Part shown: in pieces, positions 1 to 8,193 of the stretch | Numbering within the stretch: position 1 is the first letter of the stretch | Layout of the letters: each line of letters opens with the position of its first letter | Origin: JAAXXJ01 sp964412455 | Lineage (GTDB): Bacteria > Nitrospirota > UBA9217 | Assembly (NCBI GenBank): GCA_964412455.1 | Contig: CAYPOT010000002.1 | Coordinates: 45,424 to 109,423, forward strand | Length of the DNA: 64,000 nt | Direction of reading: 5' to 3' | Translations under genes and position numbers: made by a program | Notes under the pieces: model-generated | Database searches by the model: none | What the model was told of the DNA's origin: nothing | What the model saw: only the letters and a program-made list of their open reading frames with translations

Positions 1-1143
1 ATAGTAGACGATCATGAACACAACCACGAAAAGCCCGCCCATGAGCGTGGCCCGCATGCCTTTATTGATTGAGTCCTGGCCGAGGGACGGCCCCACGGTC
101 ACGTTCTGCAAAATCTTCATGGGCGCGGGAAGCGACTCCCTGAGCACGATGGCGAGCTTTGCCGCCTCGTCGTGTGTAAAGCTGCCGGTGATCTGGGCGC
201 TTCCGCCGGAAATGCGGTCCCTGATGCGCGGCGCCGAATGGACCACCCCGTCAAGGACAATGGCAAGCTGTTTGTCGATGCTCTCGCCGGTGATGCGCTC
301 GAAGACCCTCGCTCCGTCGCCGTCGAAGGTGATGCTGATGGCCGGCTTTCCATACTCATCGATGGTGACCCTGGCCTCTTTCAGACGGTCGCCGGTAAGA
401 AGCGCCTGCTTGAACACAAGGTTCGGCTCACGGGACACCTTGCCCGTATCCCCGACGCCTTCGCTGTAAAGGATCTCGCGGCCTTCGGGGACCTTGCCCG
501 CCAGGGCCTTCTGCATGTCGGACTCGCTGTCAACAAGTTTGAACTCGAGGCGTCCCGCGGTGCGGATGAACGATATGGCCTCCTGGGGGTTCTTGATACC
601 CGGAAGCTGGATCACCAGCTGGTCCGCTCCCTGCTTGTAAACGTTGGGCTCGGCGACGCCGAACTTGTTGATCCGCCGCTCGGTCCGCTCCTTCGACTGC
701 CGGACAGCGTCTTCCTTCATCTCGTTGGCCCGGGCGGACTGGAGGCTGTACACCAGCTCTCCCTTGGCCCGGTCCTTCGAAACAAGGATGGCATAGGTTT
801 TCTTGATGAAGGTATCAACCTTGTCCTCCATCGCCTCGTCGAACTTCGCGGTGATATCCTGGCCGTTCCGGCTGAACTGGACCGAGACCCCCTGGGACGC
901 TGCCGTTGTTTGCAGGTCCGCAACGATGTTGTCAACGGCGGCCTCAACTGCCTTGTCCGTCTCCACCTGCATCACCAGATGGCTGCCGCCCCTGAGGTCG
1001 AGCCCCAGGGAGATCTTCGAGACATTCAGACGCCACCAGTCAGGCAGGTTCGCTCCCAACGGGGTGGACGGCAGGAACAGGAACAGGGCGATCATCATCG
1101 AAAGGACAATGAGCCCGAGCCTCCATTGGATACTTTTTTTCAT
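1..1143 (-). CDS. secD: Protein translocase subunit SecD (N-terminal part, runs off window)
   Basis: SecD is the inner-membrane partner of SecF that uses the proton gradient to finish export of proteins through SecYEG. The frame opens with an ATG at 1143 behind a good AGGAGG site and stays open to the window edge, giving 381 residues, so the C-terminal part is missing. A membrane segment lies at residues 10-25. The SecD signature LGLDLRGG is at 46-53. The last visible residues (RATLMGGLFVVVFMIVYY) match the start of the SecD membrane bundle. It follows yajC, tgt and argS on the same strand, the usual tgt-yajC-secD order; secF is expected just outside the window. Confidence 0.95.
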   Translation of the reverse strand, partial: MKKSIQWRLGLIVLSMMIALFLFLPSTPLGANLPDWWRLNVSKISLGLDLRGGSHLVMQVETDKAVEAAVDNIVADLQTTAASQGVSVQFSRNGQDITAKFDEAMEDKVDTFIKKTYAILVSKDRAKGELVYSLQSARANEMKEDAVRQSKERTERRINKFGVAEPNVYKQGADQLVIQLPGIKNPQEAISFIRTAGRLEFKLVDSESDMQKALAGKVPEGREILYSEGVGDTGKVSREPNLVFKQALLTGDRLKEARVTIDEYGKPAISITFDGDGARVFERITGESIDKQLAIVLDGVVHSAPRIRDRISGGSAQITGSFTHDEAAKLAIVLRESLPAPMKILQNVTVGPSLGQDSINKGMRATLMGGLFVVVFMIVYY

Positions 1144-1285
1144 GGAACATCCTCCTGAAATCTGAGTTCATTGCAAAATGCAAATATTAAATTTCAAACT
1201 GTAAAATGCAGTCAATGGCAAAAGCATTTTTACCTTACAATTTGCATTTTACAATCTGCAATTTGCAATTTGATATTTCTCCAAG
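1144..1285. repeat. Word palindrome, family CAATTTGCATTTTG (gap secD-yajC)
   Basis: The gap is AT-rich and made of variants of TGCAAATTG and AAATGCA. The words TTGCAAAATGCAAATATT and TGTAAAATGCA lie on the left. Their complements AATTTGCATTTTACAA and TGCAATTTGCAATTTG lie on the right, so the stretch can fold into a long imperfect hairpin. Similar words recur near 36850 and 49910. I see no gene in it. Confidence 0.75.
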
Positions 1286-1624
1286 CTACTCCTTGTTCGC
1301 TTCTTCCTCGGTAAGCACCGTGGCCACGGAGCTGCGCGCGATCTTAACCTTGGTCCCTTCGGCGATCTTGACCGTAAGAGTAGCGGGCCCCGCACCTTCC
1401 ACCATGCCGTAGATCCCTCCCGAGGTGACGATCTTGTCGCCCTTCTTGAGTTCCTCGACCATCTTCCTGTGCTCTTTCGCCTTCTTTTGCTGAGGCCGAA
1501 TGAGGATGAAATAGAAGATGCCGAAGATGATCACCATCATGAAAAGGCCGCTGAACCCGCCGCCGGCCGGTTGTCCTGCCGCGCCGCCCTGGGCGCCCAT
1601 CGCGTATGCAATCGATTCGAACAT
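1286..1624 (-). CDS. yajC: Preprotein translocase subunit YajC
   Basis: YajC is a small single-pass membrane protein that associates with SecDF. The start is set at the ATG at 1624, which has AGGAGG a few bases upstream; a longer frame to 1657 has no such site. The 112-residue product has a Gly/Ala-rich N-terminus, one membrane segment (FMMVIIFGIFYFILI) followed directly by the family motif RPQQKK, and a small beta-rich domain with KIVTSGGIYG. It sits between tgt and secD, as in most genomes that carry this cluster. Confidence 0.95.
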   Translation of the reverse strand: MFESIAYAMGAQGGAAGQPAGGGFSGLFMMVIIFGIFYFILIRPQQKKAKEHRKMVEELKKGDKIVTSGGIYGMVEGAGPATLTVKIAEGTKVKIARSSVATVLTEEEANKE

Positions 1625-1644
1625 GGTAGAACCTCCTATGGATT

Positions 1645-1726
1645 GTCTGACGTTCAAGGCTTAAGGTTTAAGGTTCAAAGCGTGCCTGCCACACACCTTG
1701 AACATTGAACGTTGAGCCTTGAATGT
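1645..1726. repeat. Word palindrome, family TTCAAGGTTTAAGG
   Basis: GTTCAAGGCTTAAGGTTTAA on the left arm is answered by CTTGAACATTGAACGTTGAG and CCTTGAA on the right arm, with a short GC-rich loop. It fills the gap between the tgt stop and the yajC start. Confidence 0.7.
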
Positions 1727-1728
1727 GG

Positions 1729-2844
1729 CTATTCTTCCTGCCCTCGCTTCGCGAGGAATTCCTTCTTAAATGTTTTGAACCGTCCCTGTTCAATGCTCGC
1801 CCGGACATCCCGCATCAGGTTCAGATAAAAATGCAGGTTATGGATCGTCCCCAGCCGCAGGGCAAGCACCTCACCGGCATTAAAGAGGTGCCGGAGGTAC
1901 GCCCGCGTGAAAGTCCGACACGTGTAGCACCGGCACGCAGGATCGATGGGCTTGTTGTCCCGCTCGTACCGGGCGTTCCGGATCACCAGCTTGCCGAAGG
2001 AGGTGAAGAATGTCCCATTCCGGGCGTTCCGCGTGGGCATCACGCAGTCGAACATATCGATGCCCCGGTCCACTCCTTCCACCAGGTCCTCCGGTGTTCC
2101 CACGCCCATGAGATACCGGGGCTGGTCCGCGGGCAGGGACGGCACCGTCGCTTCGAGCATCTCGTACATCAGCGGCTTGGTCTCACCCACGGACAGGCCG
2201 CCGATGGCGTAGCCTTCGAAACCGATGTCCACCAGCGCTTCGGCCGATCGCTTCCGGAGGTCGGCATACATGCCGCCCTGGACGATCCCGAACAGCGCCT
2301 GACCGGTTTCCTTCTTAGCCTCCCGGCAGCGCTTTGCCCAGCGATGCGTCCGTTCAAGCGATTCCTGCGCATAATCGCGCGTCGCCGGGTACGGAATGCA
2401 TTCGTCGAAGGCCATGATGATGTCCGCGCCGAGCGCCTCCTGGATCTCAACGGCGTACTCGGGCGTGATGAAGTGCTTTGCCCCGCCGTCGATATGCGAC
2501 TGGAACGTCACGCCTTCATCGGTCACCTTCCGGAGATCGGCCAGGCTGAAGACCTGGAACCCGCCGCTGTCCGTCAGGACAGGCCGCTTCCAGTTCATGA
2601 ACTGGTGGAGACCGCCGAACTCGCGAATGAGTTCATGCCCCGGCCGGAGGAACAGATGATAGGTGTTCGACAGGATGATCTCTGCGCCGATCTCGATCAG
2701 GTCTTCAGGCGACAGCGTCTTGACCGTGGCCTGCGTGCCCACGGGCATGAACACCGGCGTGTTGACCTTGCCATGGGAGGTCGTGAACGACCCCAGCCTC
2801 CCGGCAGTGCCATCGCCCGTCTTTGTCAAAGAAAAGTTGAACAC
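1729..2844 (-). CDS. tgt: tRNA-guanine transglycosylase
   Basis: Tgt exchanges the anticodon guanine of GUN tRNAs for preQ1 on the way to queuosine. I place the start at a GTG (2844), giving FNFSLTKTGDG, which matches the normal family N-terminus and a 371-residue length. The frame stays open upstream to an ATG at 2928, but those 28 residues are encoded by a word repeat and look spurious. Family features are DSGGFQVFSL (catalytic Asp region), the second catalytic Asp in FDCVMPTRNARNG, and the zinc site CRCYTC with a downstream His. The queuosine gene queH is also in this window (30243-30794). Confidence 0.95.
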   Translation of the reverse strand: MFNFSLTKTGDGTAGRLGSFTTSHGKVNTPVFMPVGTQATVKTLSPEDLIEIGAEIILSNTYHLFLRPGHELIREFGGLHQFMNWKRPVLTDSGGFQVFSLADLRKVTDEGVTFQSHIDGGAKHFITPEYAVEIQEALGADIIMAFDECIPYPATRDYAQESLERTHRWAKRCREAKKETGQALFGIVQGGMYADLRKRSAEALVDIGFEGYAIGGLSVGETKPLMYEMLEATVPSLPADQPRYLMGVGTPEDLVEGVDRGIDMFDCVMPTRNARNGTFFTSFGKLVIRNARYERDNKPIDPACRCYTCRTFTRAYLRHLFNAGEVLALRLGTIHNLHFYLNLMRDVRASIEQGRFKTFKKEFLAKRGQEE

Positions 2845-2848
2845 ATTT

Positions 2849-2940
2849 TCAGTGCGGAGTTCGGAATTCGGAGTGCGGAGTATTTGCTCTTCGGGATTTT
2901 TCTTCATTCCGCATTCCGCACTCGCCACTCCGCACTCGCT
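2849..2940. repeat. Word palindrome, family GGAATTCGGAGTGCGGA (argS-tgt gap)
   Basis: AGTGCGGAGTTCGGAATTCG and GAGTGCGGAG on the left are complemented by TTCCGCATTCCGCACTCGCC and ACTCCGCACTCG on the right. The element fills the argS-tgt gap, directly abuts the tgt start, and can be translated in frame as a false N-terminal extension of Tgt. Confidence 0.75.
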
Positions 2941-4606
2941 ACATTCTCTCCGGCGCTGTTACCCCAAGTATTCTGAGCGCGCTCTGTATCACCGTCTTCA
3001 CCTGCTTCATCAGAAAGAGCCGGGCGCCAGTTCGTACGGCATCGTCGGCATCAATGATCCGGTGTTTGAAATAGTAGTTATGCAGCAGCCCTGCCAGGTC
3101 CTGCAAATAGAACGTGATCCGGTGCGGTTCATAGGCCAGGGCCGCTTCCTCGATCATTTCGGGATACTTCGCCAGCGCCTTGATGATGTTCTGCTCTTCC
3201 TCGGTGTCCAGGAGGTCGATCTTCACGGCTTCCCGCGTGGGGACCGGAATATTCCTTGTGTCCGCCTCGCGAAACACGCTCGCGATCCTCGCGTGGGCGT
3301 ATTGCACGTAATAGACCGGATTCTCCCGGGACTGCTCCTTCGCAATGTCGAGGTCGAAGTCCAGATGGCTGTCGGTCTTCCGCGTCAGGAAGATGTACCT
3401 CGCCGCGTCAGCGCCCACGTCCTGGACCACGTCACGGAGCGTCACGAAGTTTCCCGCCCGCTTGGACATAGGAACGGGCTGGCCATTACGCACTATGGTA
3501 ACGAGCTGAACAAGCAGCACATGGAGCGAATCCTTCGGATGGCCAAAGGCCTGGATCACGGCCTGCACCCGCGGGATGTAACCGTGGTGGTCGGCGCCCC
3601 AGATGTTCACAAGCTGGGTAAAGCCCCGCGCCAGTTTGTTCCGATGGTAGGCGATGTCCGACGCGAGGTAGGTGTACTCGCCGTCCTTTTTCACCACCAC
3701 CCGGTCCTTGTCGTCTCCGAAGGCGGTGGATTTTAGCCACTGCGCCCCGTCCTGGTCGTACAAATATCCCCGTTCACGGAGTTCGGCGATGGACTTCTGT
3801 ACCGAGTTGTCGGCGAGCAGGGTCTTCTCGCTGAACCAGACATCGAACCGCACGCCGAAGGCTTCCAGGTCGGTCCGGATCTCGGCAAGCATGGCGTCCT
3901 TGCCGAAGTCGGCGAACACCGTTGAGCACTGGTCAAGCGGGACCGTCAGAAACTTGTTTCCGTGAACTTTGATGAGATCCTGCGCCGCCTCGGAGATGTA
4001 TTCGCCGTGGTAGCCGTCCTCGGGAAACGTGACGTTATTTCCCAGCGCCTGCTGGTACCGCGCGTACAAGGACTGCGCGAGAAGCCGCACCTGCCGTCCC
4101 GCGTCGTTGATGTAGAATTCCCGCTGGACATCGTAGCCCACAGCCGCAAGCAGATTCGCCAGCGCGTCTCCGACCGCGGCGCCTCTTCCGTGGCCCACGT
4201 GGAGCGGTCCCGTGGGGTTCGCGCTCACGAACTCCACCTGAACCTTCTCCGCTTTGCCGATGTTCTTGAGGCCGTACTCATGGGCCTGGCCATCGATGTC
4301 AAAGAGCGTCTTGCGCCAGCGGTCCTGCTTCAGGAAAAAATTGATGAATCCCGGGCCTGCGATCTCGGTCTTCGCGATGATGCCTTCCTCGTCCTGAAGG
4401 TTCGCCAGGACGATCTCCGCGATCTTGCGCGGCGGCTTGCCCTCGATCTTCGCCATCGCGAGAGCGAACGTCGACGACATATCGCCGTGGTTCTTGTCCT
4501 TCGGGGTTTCCAGCGTGATCGCCGGCTGGGTGTCGAGCTTCAGTTCGCCCTTGCTCTTCGCCCGGGCAAGGGCTTCGAGGAGTATCTCCGTTACTGTTTG
4601 TTTCAT
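2939..4606 (-). CDS. argS: Arginyl-tRNA synthetase
   Basis: ArgS is a class I synthetase that charges tRNA-Arg. The 555-residue length is normal. An N-terminal additional domain spans about residues 1-100. The HIGH box appears as HVGH at 136-139 in PTGPLHVGHGRG. The KMSKS loop appears as PMSKRAGN near 390, and a DALR anticodon-binding domain lies at the C-terminus. Its own promoter is at 4644-4671, and tgt, yajC and secD follow on the same strand. I see no anomaly. Confidence 0.97.
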   Translation of the reverse strand: MKQTVTEILLEALARAKSKGELKLDTQPAITLETPKDKNHGDMSSTFALAMAKIEGKPPRKIAEIVLANLQDEEGIIAKTEIAGPGFINFFLKQDRWRKTLFDIDGQAHEYGLKNIGKAEKVQVEFVSANPTGPLHVGHGRGAAVGDALANLLAAVGYDVQREFYINDAGRQVRLLAQSLYARYQQALGNNVTFPEDGYHGEYISEAAQDLIKVHGNKFLTVPLDQCSTVFADFGKDAMLAEIRTDLEAFGVRFDVWFSEKTLLADNSVQKSIAELRERGYLYDQDGAQWLKSTAFGDDKDRVVVKKDGEYTYLASDIAYHRNKLARGFTQLVNIWGADHHGYIPRVQAVIQAFGHPKDSLHVLLVQLVTIVRNGQPVPMSKRAGNFVTLRDVVQDVGADAARYIFLTRKTDSHLDFDLDIAKEQSRENPVYYVQYAHARIASVFREADTRNIPVPTREAVKIDLLDTEEEQNIIKALAKYPEMIEEAALAYEPHRITFYLQDLAGLLHNYYFKHRIIDADDAVRTGARLFLMKQVKTVIQSALRILGVTAPERM

Positions 4607-4643
4607 TGATTTCCGTTTGTTCTCTGCGGGTTACAGGCTCGTA

Positions 4644-4671
4644 AGTATATCGTATGTGAAAAAAAAGTCAA
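4644..4671 (-). promoter_or_regulatory. Promoter for argS operon
   Basis: On the minus strand TTGACT (4666-4671), 16 bases, then TATACT (4644-4649), about 37 bases upstream of the argS ATG. Confidence 0.6.
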
Positions 4672-4694
4672 TAAAATAATCCCCCATTTCACTG

Positions 4695-4723
4695 TTTCGA
4701 GGCCATTTCCGTTATGTTATACT
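4695..4723 (+). promoter_or_regulatory. Promoter placing the +1 at the ATG of the SPOUT methyltransferase
   Basis: TTTCGA (4695-4700), 17 bases, TATACT (4718-4723), then six bases and the ATG at 4730. The -10 is strong and the -35 is weak. No Shine-Dalgarno sequence fits between them, so a leaderless transcript is predicted. Confidence 0.5.
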
Positions 4724-4729
4724 CCTGCC

Positions 4730-5551
4730 ATGGAACGCACCTCACCTCACACACCCCTCACGAGCAAAGAGAACAAGGCCGTCAGATATCTCGTATCCCT
4801 GTCCGATCCCAAGATCCGGAAAAAGGAGAGGGCCTTTCTGATCGAGGGGCTCAAGATGGTCGAGGAGGCGCTCCGGGACAACCTCGGCGTGAAGCAGGTG
4901 ATCGCGGCCCCTTCCCTTACCCAGCACCACGGGAAAGGCGTACTCAAACTTGCCGAGCGCCTCGGTGTTGAAATTCTCTGGATATCGGAACGGCTGCTGG
5001 ACGCGATATCCGACAGCAAGACACCCCAGCCGGTGATGGCGGTCGTGGAGATGCGGGAGCATACGGAAGACCAGCTCATAGCTCAAAGCTCAAAGCTGAT
5101 AGTCGTAGCTCACCACCTCCAGGACCCGGGCAACCTCGGCACCATCTTCAGGACCGCCGAAGCGGTCGGCGCGTCAGGCATCGCGGTCACGCCGCACACC
5201 GTCGACGCGTATAATGGGAAGGCCATACGCGGATCGATGGGAAGCATCATGCGGGTCCCGGTAGTGAAAGTGCAGAGCGAACACGATTTCGTCGCGAGGT
5301 GCAAAGAGCGGGGATTTCAGACAGTAGCGCTGGAATTGAACGGCAGGAAGACACCCTTTGAACTGGACCTCACCCTGCCGACGGTCATCATGCTGGGCCA
5401 GGAAAGTTCCGGATTGTCGGCGGAGGAACTTGTGGGTTTCGACCACCGCGTCCGCATCCCCATGGCCGAAACGATAGACTCGCTGAACGTGGCGACCTCG
5501 GCGGCGGTAATATTATATGAAGCCTTCCGGCAGAGAATGGCCCGCTCGTGA
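4730..5551 (+). CDS. TrmH/SpoU-family RNA 2'-O-methyltransferase
   Basis: This is a SPOUT-class RNA ribose methyltransferase, RlmB/TsnR-like, 273 residues. An N-terminal L30e-like RNA-binding part covers about 1-110 and the knotted SPOUT domain about 125-270. Motif 1 is DPGNLGTIFRTAEAVG (132-147), motif 2 is MLGQESSGLS, and motif 3 is IPMAETIDSLNVATSAAVI. The inter-domain linker, residues 115-129, is encoded by a run of AGCTC-type words like those found between genes elsewhere in this window. The substrate RNA cannot be told from sequence. There is no Shine-Dalgarno sequence; see the promoter just upstream. Confidence 0.9.
   Translation: MERTSPHTPLTSKENKAVRYLVSLSDPKIRKKERAFLIEGLKMVEEALRDNLGVKQVIAAPSLTQHHGKGVLKLAERLGVEILWISERLLDAISDSKTPQPVMAVVEMREHTEDQLIAQSSKLIVVAHHLQDPGNLGTIFRTAEAVGASGIAVTPHTVDAYNGKAIRGSMGSIMRVPVVKVQSEHDFVARCKERGFQTVALELNGRKTPFELDLTLPTVIMLGQESSGLSAEELVGFDHRVRIPMAETIDSLNVATSAAVILYEAFRQRMARS
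5076..5105. repeat. AGCTCATAGCTC words inside the SPOUT methyltransferase gene
   Basis: The in-frame words AGCTCATAGCTCAAAGCTC and GTAGCTCACC are shared with the intergenic element at 35999-36060. They encode the linker before the SPOUT domain. Confidence 0.6.
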
Positions 5552-5554
5552 TCG

Positions 5555-6037
5555 CTATCGTCCGAACCGCTTTCTCAGCTTTTCCACGACCCCTTTCGGA
5601 ACGAGGCTGGAAACATTCCCTCCGTAGCTCGCCGCTTCCTTCACGATCGTCGAGGTGATGAACGAATACTCCTCGTTGGGCATCATAAAGACCGTTTCGA
5701 TATTGTGATCAAGCCGCCGGTTCATGAGGGCCATCTGCATCTCGTGCTCGAAATCCGACACCGCGCGCAGGCCGCGGATGATCGCCACTGCCTTTCTCTC
5801 CCTGATGTAATCGACAAGAAGCCCGTCAAATCCTTCGATCACCAGGTTCCGGTATCCTGTCGTCGCCTTTTTGAACATGACGATGCGCTCACTGAGCTCG
5901 AACAACGGCTGCTTCTTGGGATTGGCCGCCACGGCGACGATGACCTTGTCGAACATCCGAAGGCTTCGCTCCGCGAGATCGACATGGCCGTTGGTAACGG
6001 GATCGAAGGTGCCGGGATAGACCGCGATGCGCTTCAT
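5555..6037 (-). CDS. coaD: Phosphopantetheine adenylyltransferase
   Basis: CoaD transfers AMP from ATP to 4'-phosphopantetheine, the penultimate step of coenzyme A synthesis. The start is the ATG at 6037 with AGGAG spaced correctly; the frame is open six codons further without support. The 160-residue product has the nucleotidyltransferase motif T10-x-x-x-x-x-x-x-H18 (YPGTFDPVTNGH) and the C-terminal EYSFITSTIVKE motif. It lies downstream of rsmD on the same strand (rsmD-coaD pair common in bacteria) and converges with the SPOUT methyltransferase with a three-base gap. Confidence 0.97.
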   Translation of the reverse strand: MKRIAVYPGTFDPVTNGHVDLAERSLRMFDKVIVAVAANPKKQPLFELSERIVMFKKATTGYRNLVIEGFDGLLVDYIRERKAVAIIRGLRAVSDFEHEMQMALMNRRLDHNIETVFMMPNEEYSFITSTIVKEAASYGGNVSSLVPKGVVEKLRKRFGR

Positions 6038-6054
6038 GGAAACTCCTTCTTTCA

Positions 6055-6110
6055 TCTCGCCACTAAGGCACTAAAAAATCTTTGTGTCTTTGTGTCTTCG
6101 TGGCAAATTC
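6055..6110. repeat. Word element, family CACGAAGACACAAAG
   Basis: CCACTAAGGCACTAAAAAAT faces TTTGTGTCTTTGTGTCTTCG and GTGGC. It is the same family as 49021-49087 and occupies the rsmD-coaD gap. Confidence 0.65.
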
Positions 6111-6113
6111 AGT

Positions 6114-6656
6114 TTATTTTTTATAGAACGCCAGCACCGTATCGCCGTACCGCGCCTCGCGCTCCAGCGTCAGCTCACCTGCCGTCCCGGGAGACAGCTG
6201 TTTCCTGAAATGCTCGGTGATGACGATGGCCTCCGGCTTGAGCAGACCGGAACCGGCGACCAGCTGCAGCAGCGGCAGCATCTCCACGGTATAGGGCGGA
6301 TCGAGAAACACGATATCGTAGGGTCCGGAGCGTTTCTTGAGGAAGGTCTCCGCCTTCGAGAGGACCGCTTCTGCGCGACCGGCAAACCCGGCCAGTTCGA
6401 TATTGTGCCTGACGACGTCCAGAGATTCCCTGGCGCCGTCCACGAAGACCACGCGTTCAGCGCCCCGGCTCAGGGCCTCGATGCCGACCCCTCCCGCCCC
6501 GGCAAAAAGATCGAGGAAGGCCGACCCCGAAACCCTGTCGCCCAGGATATTGAACAGGGCCTGCTTCACCTTGTCCGACGTGGGTCTGACCTTCTCTCCC
6601 GCCGGTACTTTGAGCTTTCTCCCCCGGCCTGTGCCTCCCGTGATCCGCATGGTCAT
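6114..6656 (-). CDS. rsmD: 16S rRNA (guanine966-N2)-methyltransferase RsmD
   Basis: RsmD methylates G966 of 16S rRNA. The 180-residue protein has the family start MRITGGTGRGRKL, RPTSDKVKQALFNIL, the SAM-binding motif FLDLFAGAGGVGIEALSRGA and the catalytic motif FLDPPY. The ATG at 6656 is used because a promoter (-10 at 6666-6671) ends nine bases before it; an ATG two codons later is an alternative. It is divergent from the nfeD gene, with the two promoters packed back to back. Confidence 0.93.
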   Translation of the reverse strand: MTMRITGGTGRGRKLKVPAGEKVRPTSDKVKQALFNILGDRVSGSAFLDLFAGAGGVGIEALSRGAERVVFVDGARESLDVVRHNIELAGFAGRAEAVLSKAETFLKKRSGPYDIVFLDPPYTVEMLPLLQLVAGSGLLKPEAIVITEHFRKQLSPGTAGELTLEREARYGDTVLAFYKK

Positions 6657-6665
6657 CTTTTTCCG

Positions 6666-6694
6666 ATGCTACAGAAAAACGCCTTTCAAGTCAA
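6666..6694 (-). promoter_or_regulatory. Promoter for rsmD
   Basis: On the minus strand TTGACT (6689-6694), 17 bases, TAGCAT (6666-6671). The predicted leader is only a few bases long. Confidence 0.5.
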
Positions 6695-6701
6695 GGCATT
6701 C

Positions 6702-6730
6702 TTGACAGCGGTGGCCGTTGCGGATATACT
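6702..6730 (+). promoter_or_regulatory. Promoter for nfeD-slipin operon
   Basis: Perfect -35 TTGACA (6702-6707), 17 bases, TATACT (6725-6730). It lies back to back with the rsmD promoter. Confidence 0.8.
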
Positions 6731-6787
6731 GTTCCCATCTTCCTGCTCAGTTTCTCTATCTCATCATCAACGGGAGCTTTCGAACCA

Positions 6788-8137
6788 ATGCGAACGACCA
6801 TTGCCTGGATCACCATTTCACTTTCCGTACTGCTGGTTATTACCGGCCTGACGGGTCTTGCCCTGTCCGCGGATCCGCCGAAACCGGAAAAATCCGCTCC
6901 CACCGCAACCACGCCGGAACCTCCCGCGCACACGGTGCTGCTGATCAAGATAGATGCTCCCATCACCCCCACAGTGGCGGAATACATCATCAAGTCCATC
7001 GATACTGCGGAGAAGCAAAATGCTGAAGCGCTCATTATCCAGTTGAACACGCCCGGGGGGCTGGTCGACTCCACCAATCACATCGTGATGAGGATCATGT
7101 CCTCGAACCTTCCCATCGTAGTCTATGTTGCGCCGAGCGGCGGCCGGGCGGCCTCTGCCGGCGTGTTCATAACCCTTTCCGGACATATAGCCGCCATGGC
7201 CCCTACCACGCATATCGGGGCCGCCTCGCCTGTCCAAATGGAAGGGAAAATGGATGAGACCATGGCCAAGAAGGTGACCAACGACCTTGCCGCCATGATC
7301 CGGGGCATCGCTGAGAAGCGCGGCAGGAACGCCAAATGGGCCGAGGACGCGGTACGGAAGGCAGTATCCATCACCGAGACCGAGGCCCTCAAACTCAAGG
7401 TCATCGACCTCATCGCTCCGGACGTAGCCACCCTCGTCAAGCAGATCGACGGCAGGACCGTGGACGTGGTCCTCGGCAAAAAGACCCTTAAAACCGCCGG
7501 CGCAACGGTCACAGAACTGCCCATGGGGTTCCGGTACAAGCTCCTGGGCATCATCAGCAACCCGAACATCGCCTACATCCTCATGATCCTGGGGTTCTAT
7601 GGCCTCTACTTCGAACTGTCGAACCCGGGGGCCATATTCCCCGGCGTGGCGGGAGCCATCTGCCTCATCCTCGCCTTCTATGCCCTCCAGACCCTGCCCA
7701 TCAACTACGCCGGGCTCATGCTCATCATCCTCGCCATTCTCCTCTTTATCGCCGAGGCCTTCATCGCCAGCCACGGGGTCCTGGGTATCGGGGGCGTCGT
7801 TGCCATGCTGTTCGGCTCGCTCATGCTGATCGACTCGCCCGAACCGTCGCTCCGGATCTCCTGGGCCGTGATCCTCCCCGTCGTTGCCACGTCGTCCCTC
7901 CTGTTCATCGTCACCGTAACCGTGGCGGTGCGCGCGCATCGGGGCCGTGTCGACACGGGAAAGGAAGGTCTCGTCGGCATGCAGGCCGAAGCGAGGACCG
8001 ACATCGGCGCCGACGGCCAGGTCCACATGCGGGGAGAATACTGGAACGCCTGGAGCGACGAGCCGGTCAGGAAGGGCGAGAAGGTGACAGTCACGGCAGT
8101 GGAAGGGCTGAGACTCAAAGTAAAGAAAGCGGTATAA
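6788..8137 (+). CDS. NfeD1b-type membrane serine protease (ClpP-class)
   Basis: NfeD1b proteins are membrane-bound serine proteases that pair with an SPFH/slipin partner. The 449 residues start with a signal/anchor (about 1-28). A ClpP-like protease domain follows, with the nucleophile Ser in GGRAASAGVFI near residue 118 and a candidate general-base Lys in the MAKKVTND segment. Next come about four membrane segments (residues 250-380). The C-terminal OB-fold NfeD domain contains GKEGLVGMQAEA and WSDEPVRKGEKV. The slipin gene follows 56 bases downstream and shares the transcript, the standard pairing for this family. Confidence 0.9.
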   Translation: MRTTIAWITISLSVLLVITGLTGLALSADPPKPEKSAPTATTPEPPAHTVLLIKIDAPITPTVAEYIIKSIDTAEKQNAEALIIQLNTPGGLVDSTNHIVMRIMSSNLPIVVYVAPSGGRAASAGVFITLSGHIAAMAPTTHIGAASPVQMEGKMDETMAKKVTNDLAAMIRGIAEKRGRNAKWAEDAVRKAVSITETEALKLKVIDLIAPDVATLVKQIDGRTVDVVLGKKTLKTAGATVTELPMGFRYKLLGIISNPNIAYILMILGFYGLYFELSNPGAIFPGVAGAICLILAFYALQTLPINYAGLMLIILAILLFIAEAFIASHGVLGIGGVVAMLFGSLMLIDSPEPSLRISWAVILPVVATSSLLFIVTVTVAVRAHRGRVDTGKEGLVGMQAEARTDIGADGQVHMRGEYWNAWSDEPVRKGEKVTVTAVEGLRLKVKKAV

Positions 8138-8193
8138 TTTCAGCCTCAGAGTTGTCGGAAAACACTGAGGCAAACCGATCAAGGAGGCAGCAC

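Noticed and set aside
172..1158. Long open frame on the plus strand across secD
   Set aside because: It is antisense to SecD, whose motifs are clear, and encodes no recognisable protein. GC-rich third positions keep antisense frames open throughout this window; the same applies to 1723-2976, 15045-16058, 45461-46732, 46621-47736 and 61374-63017.
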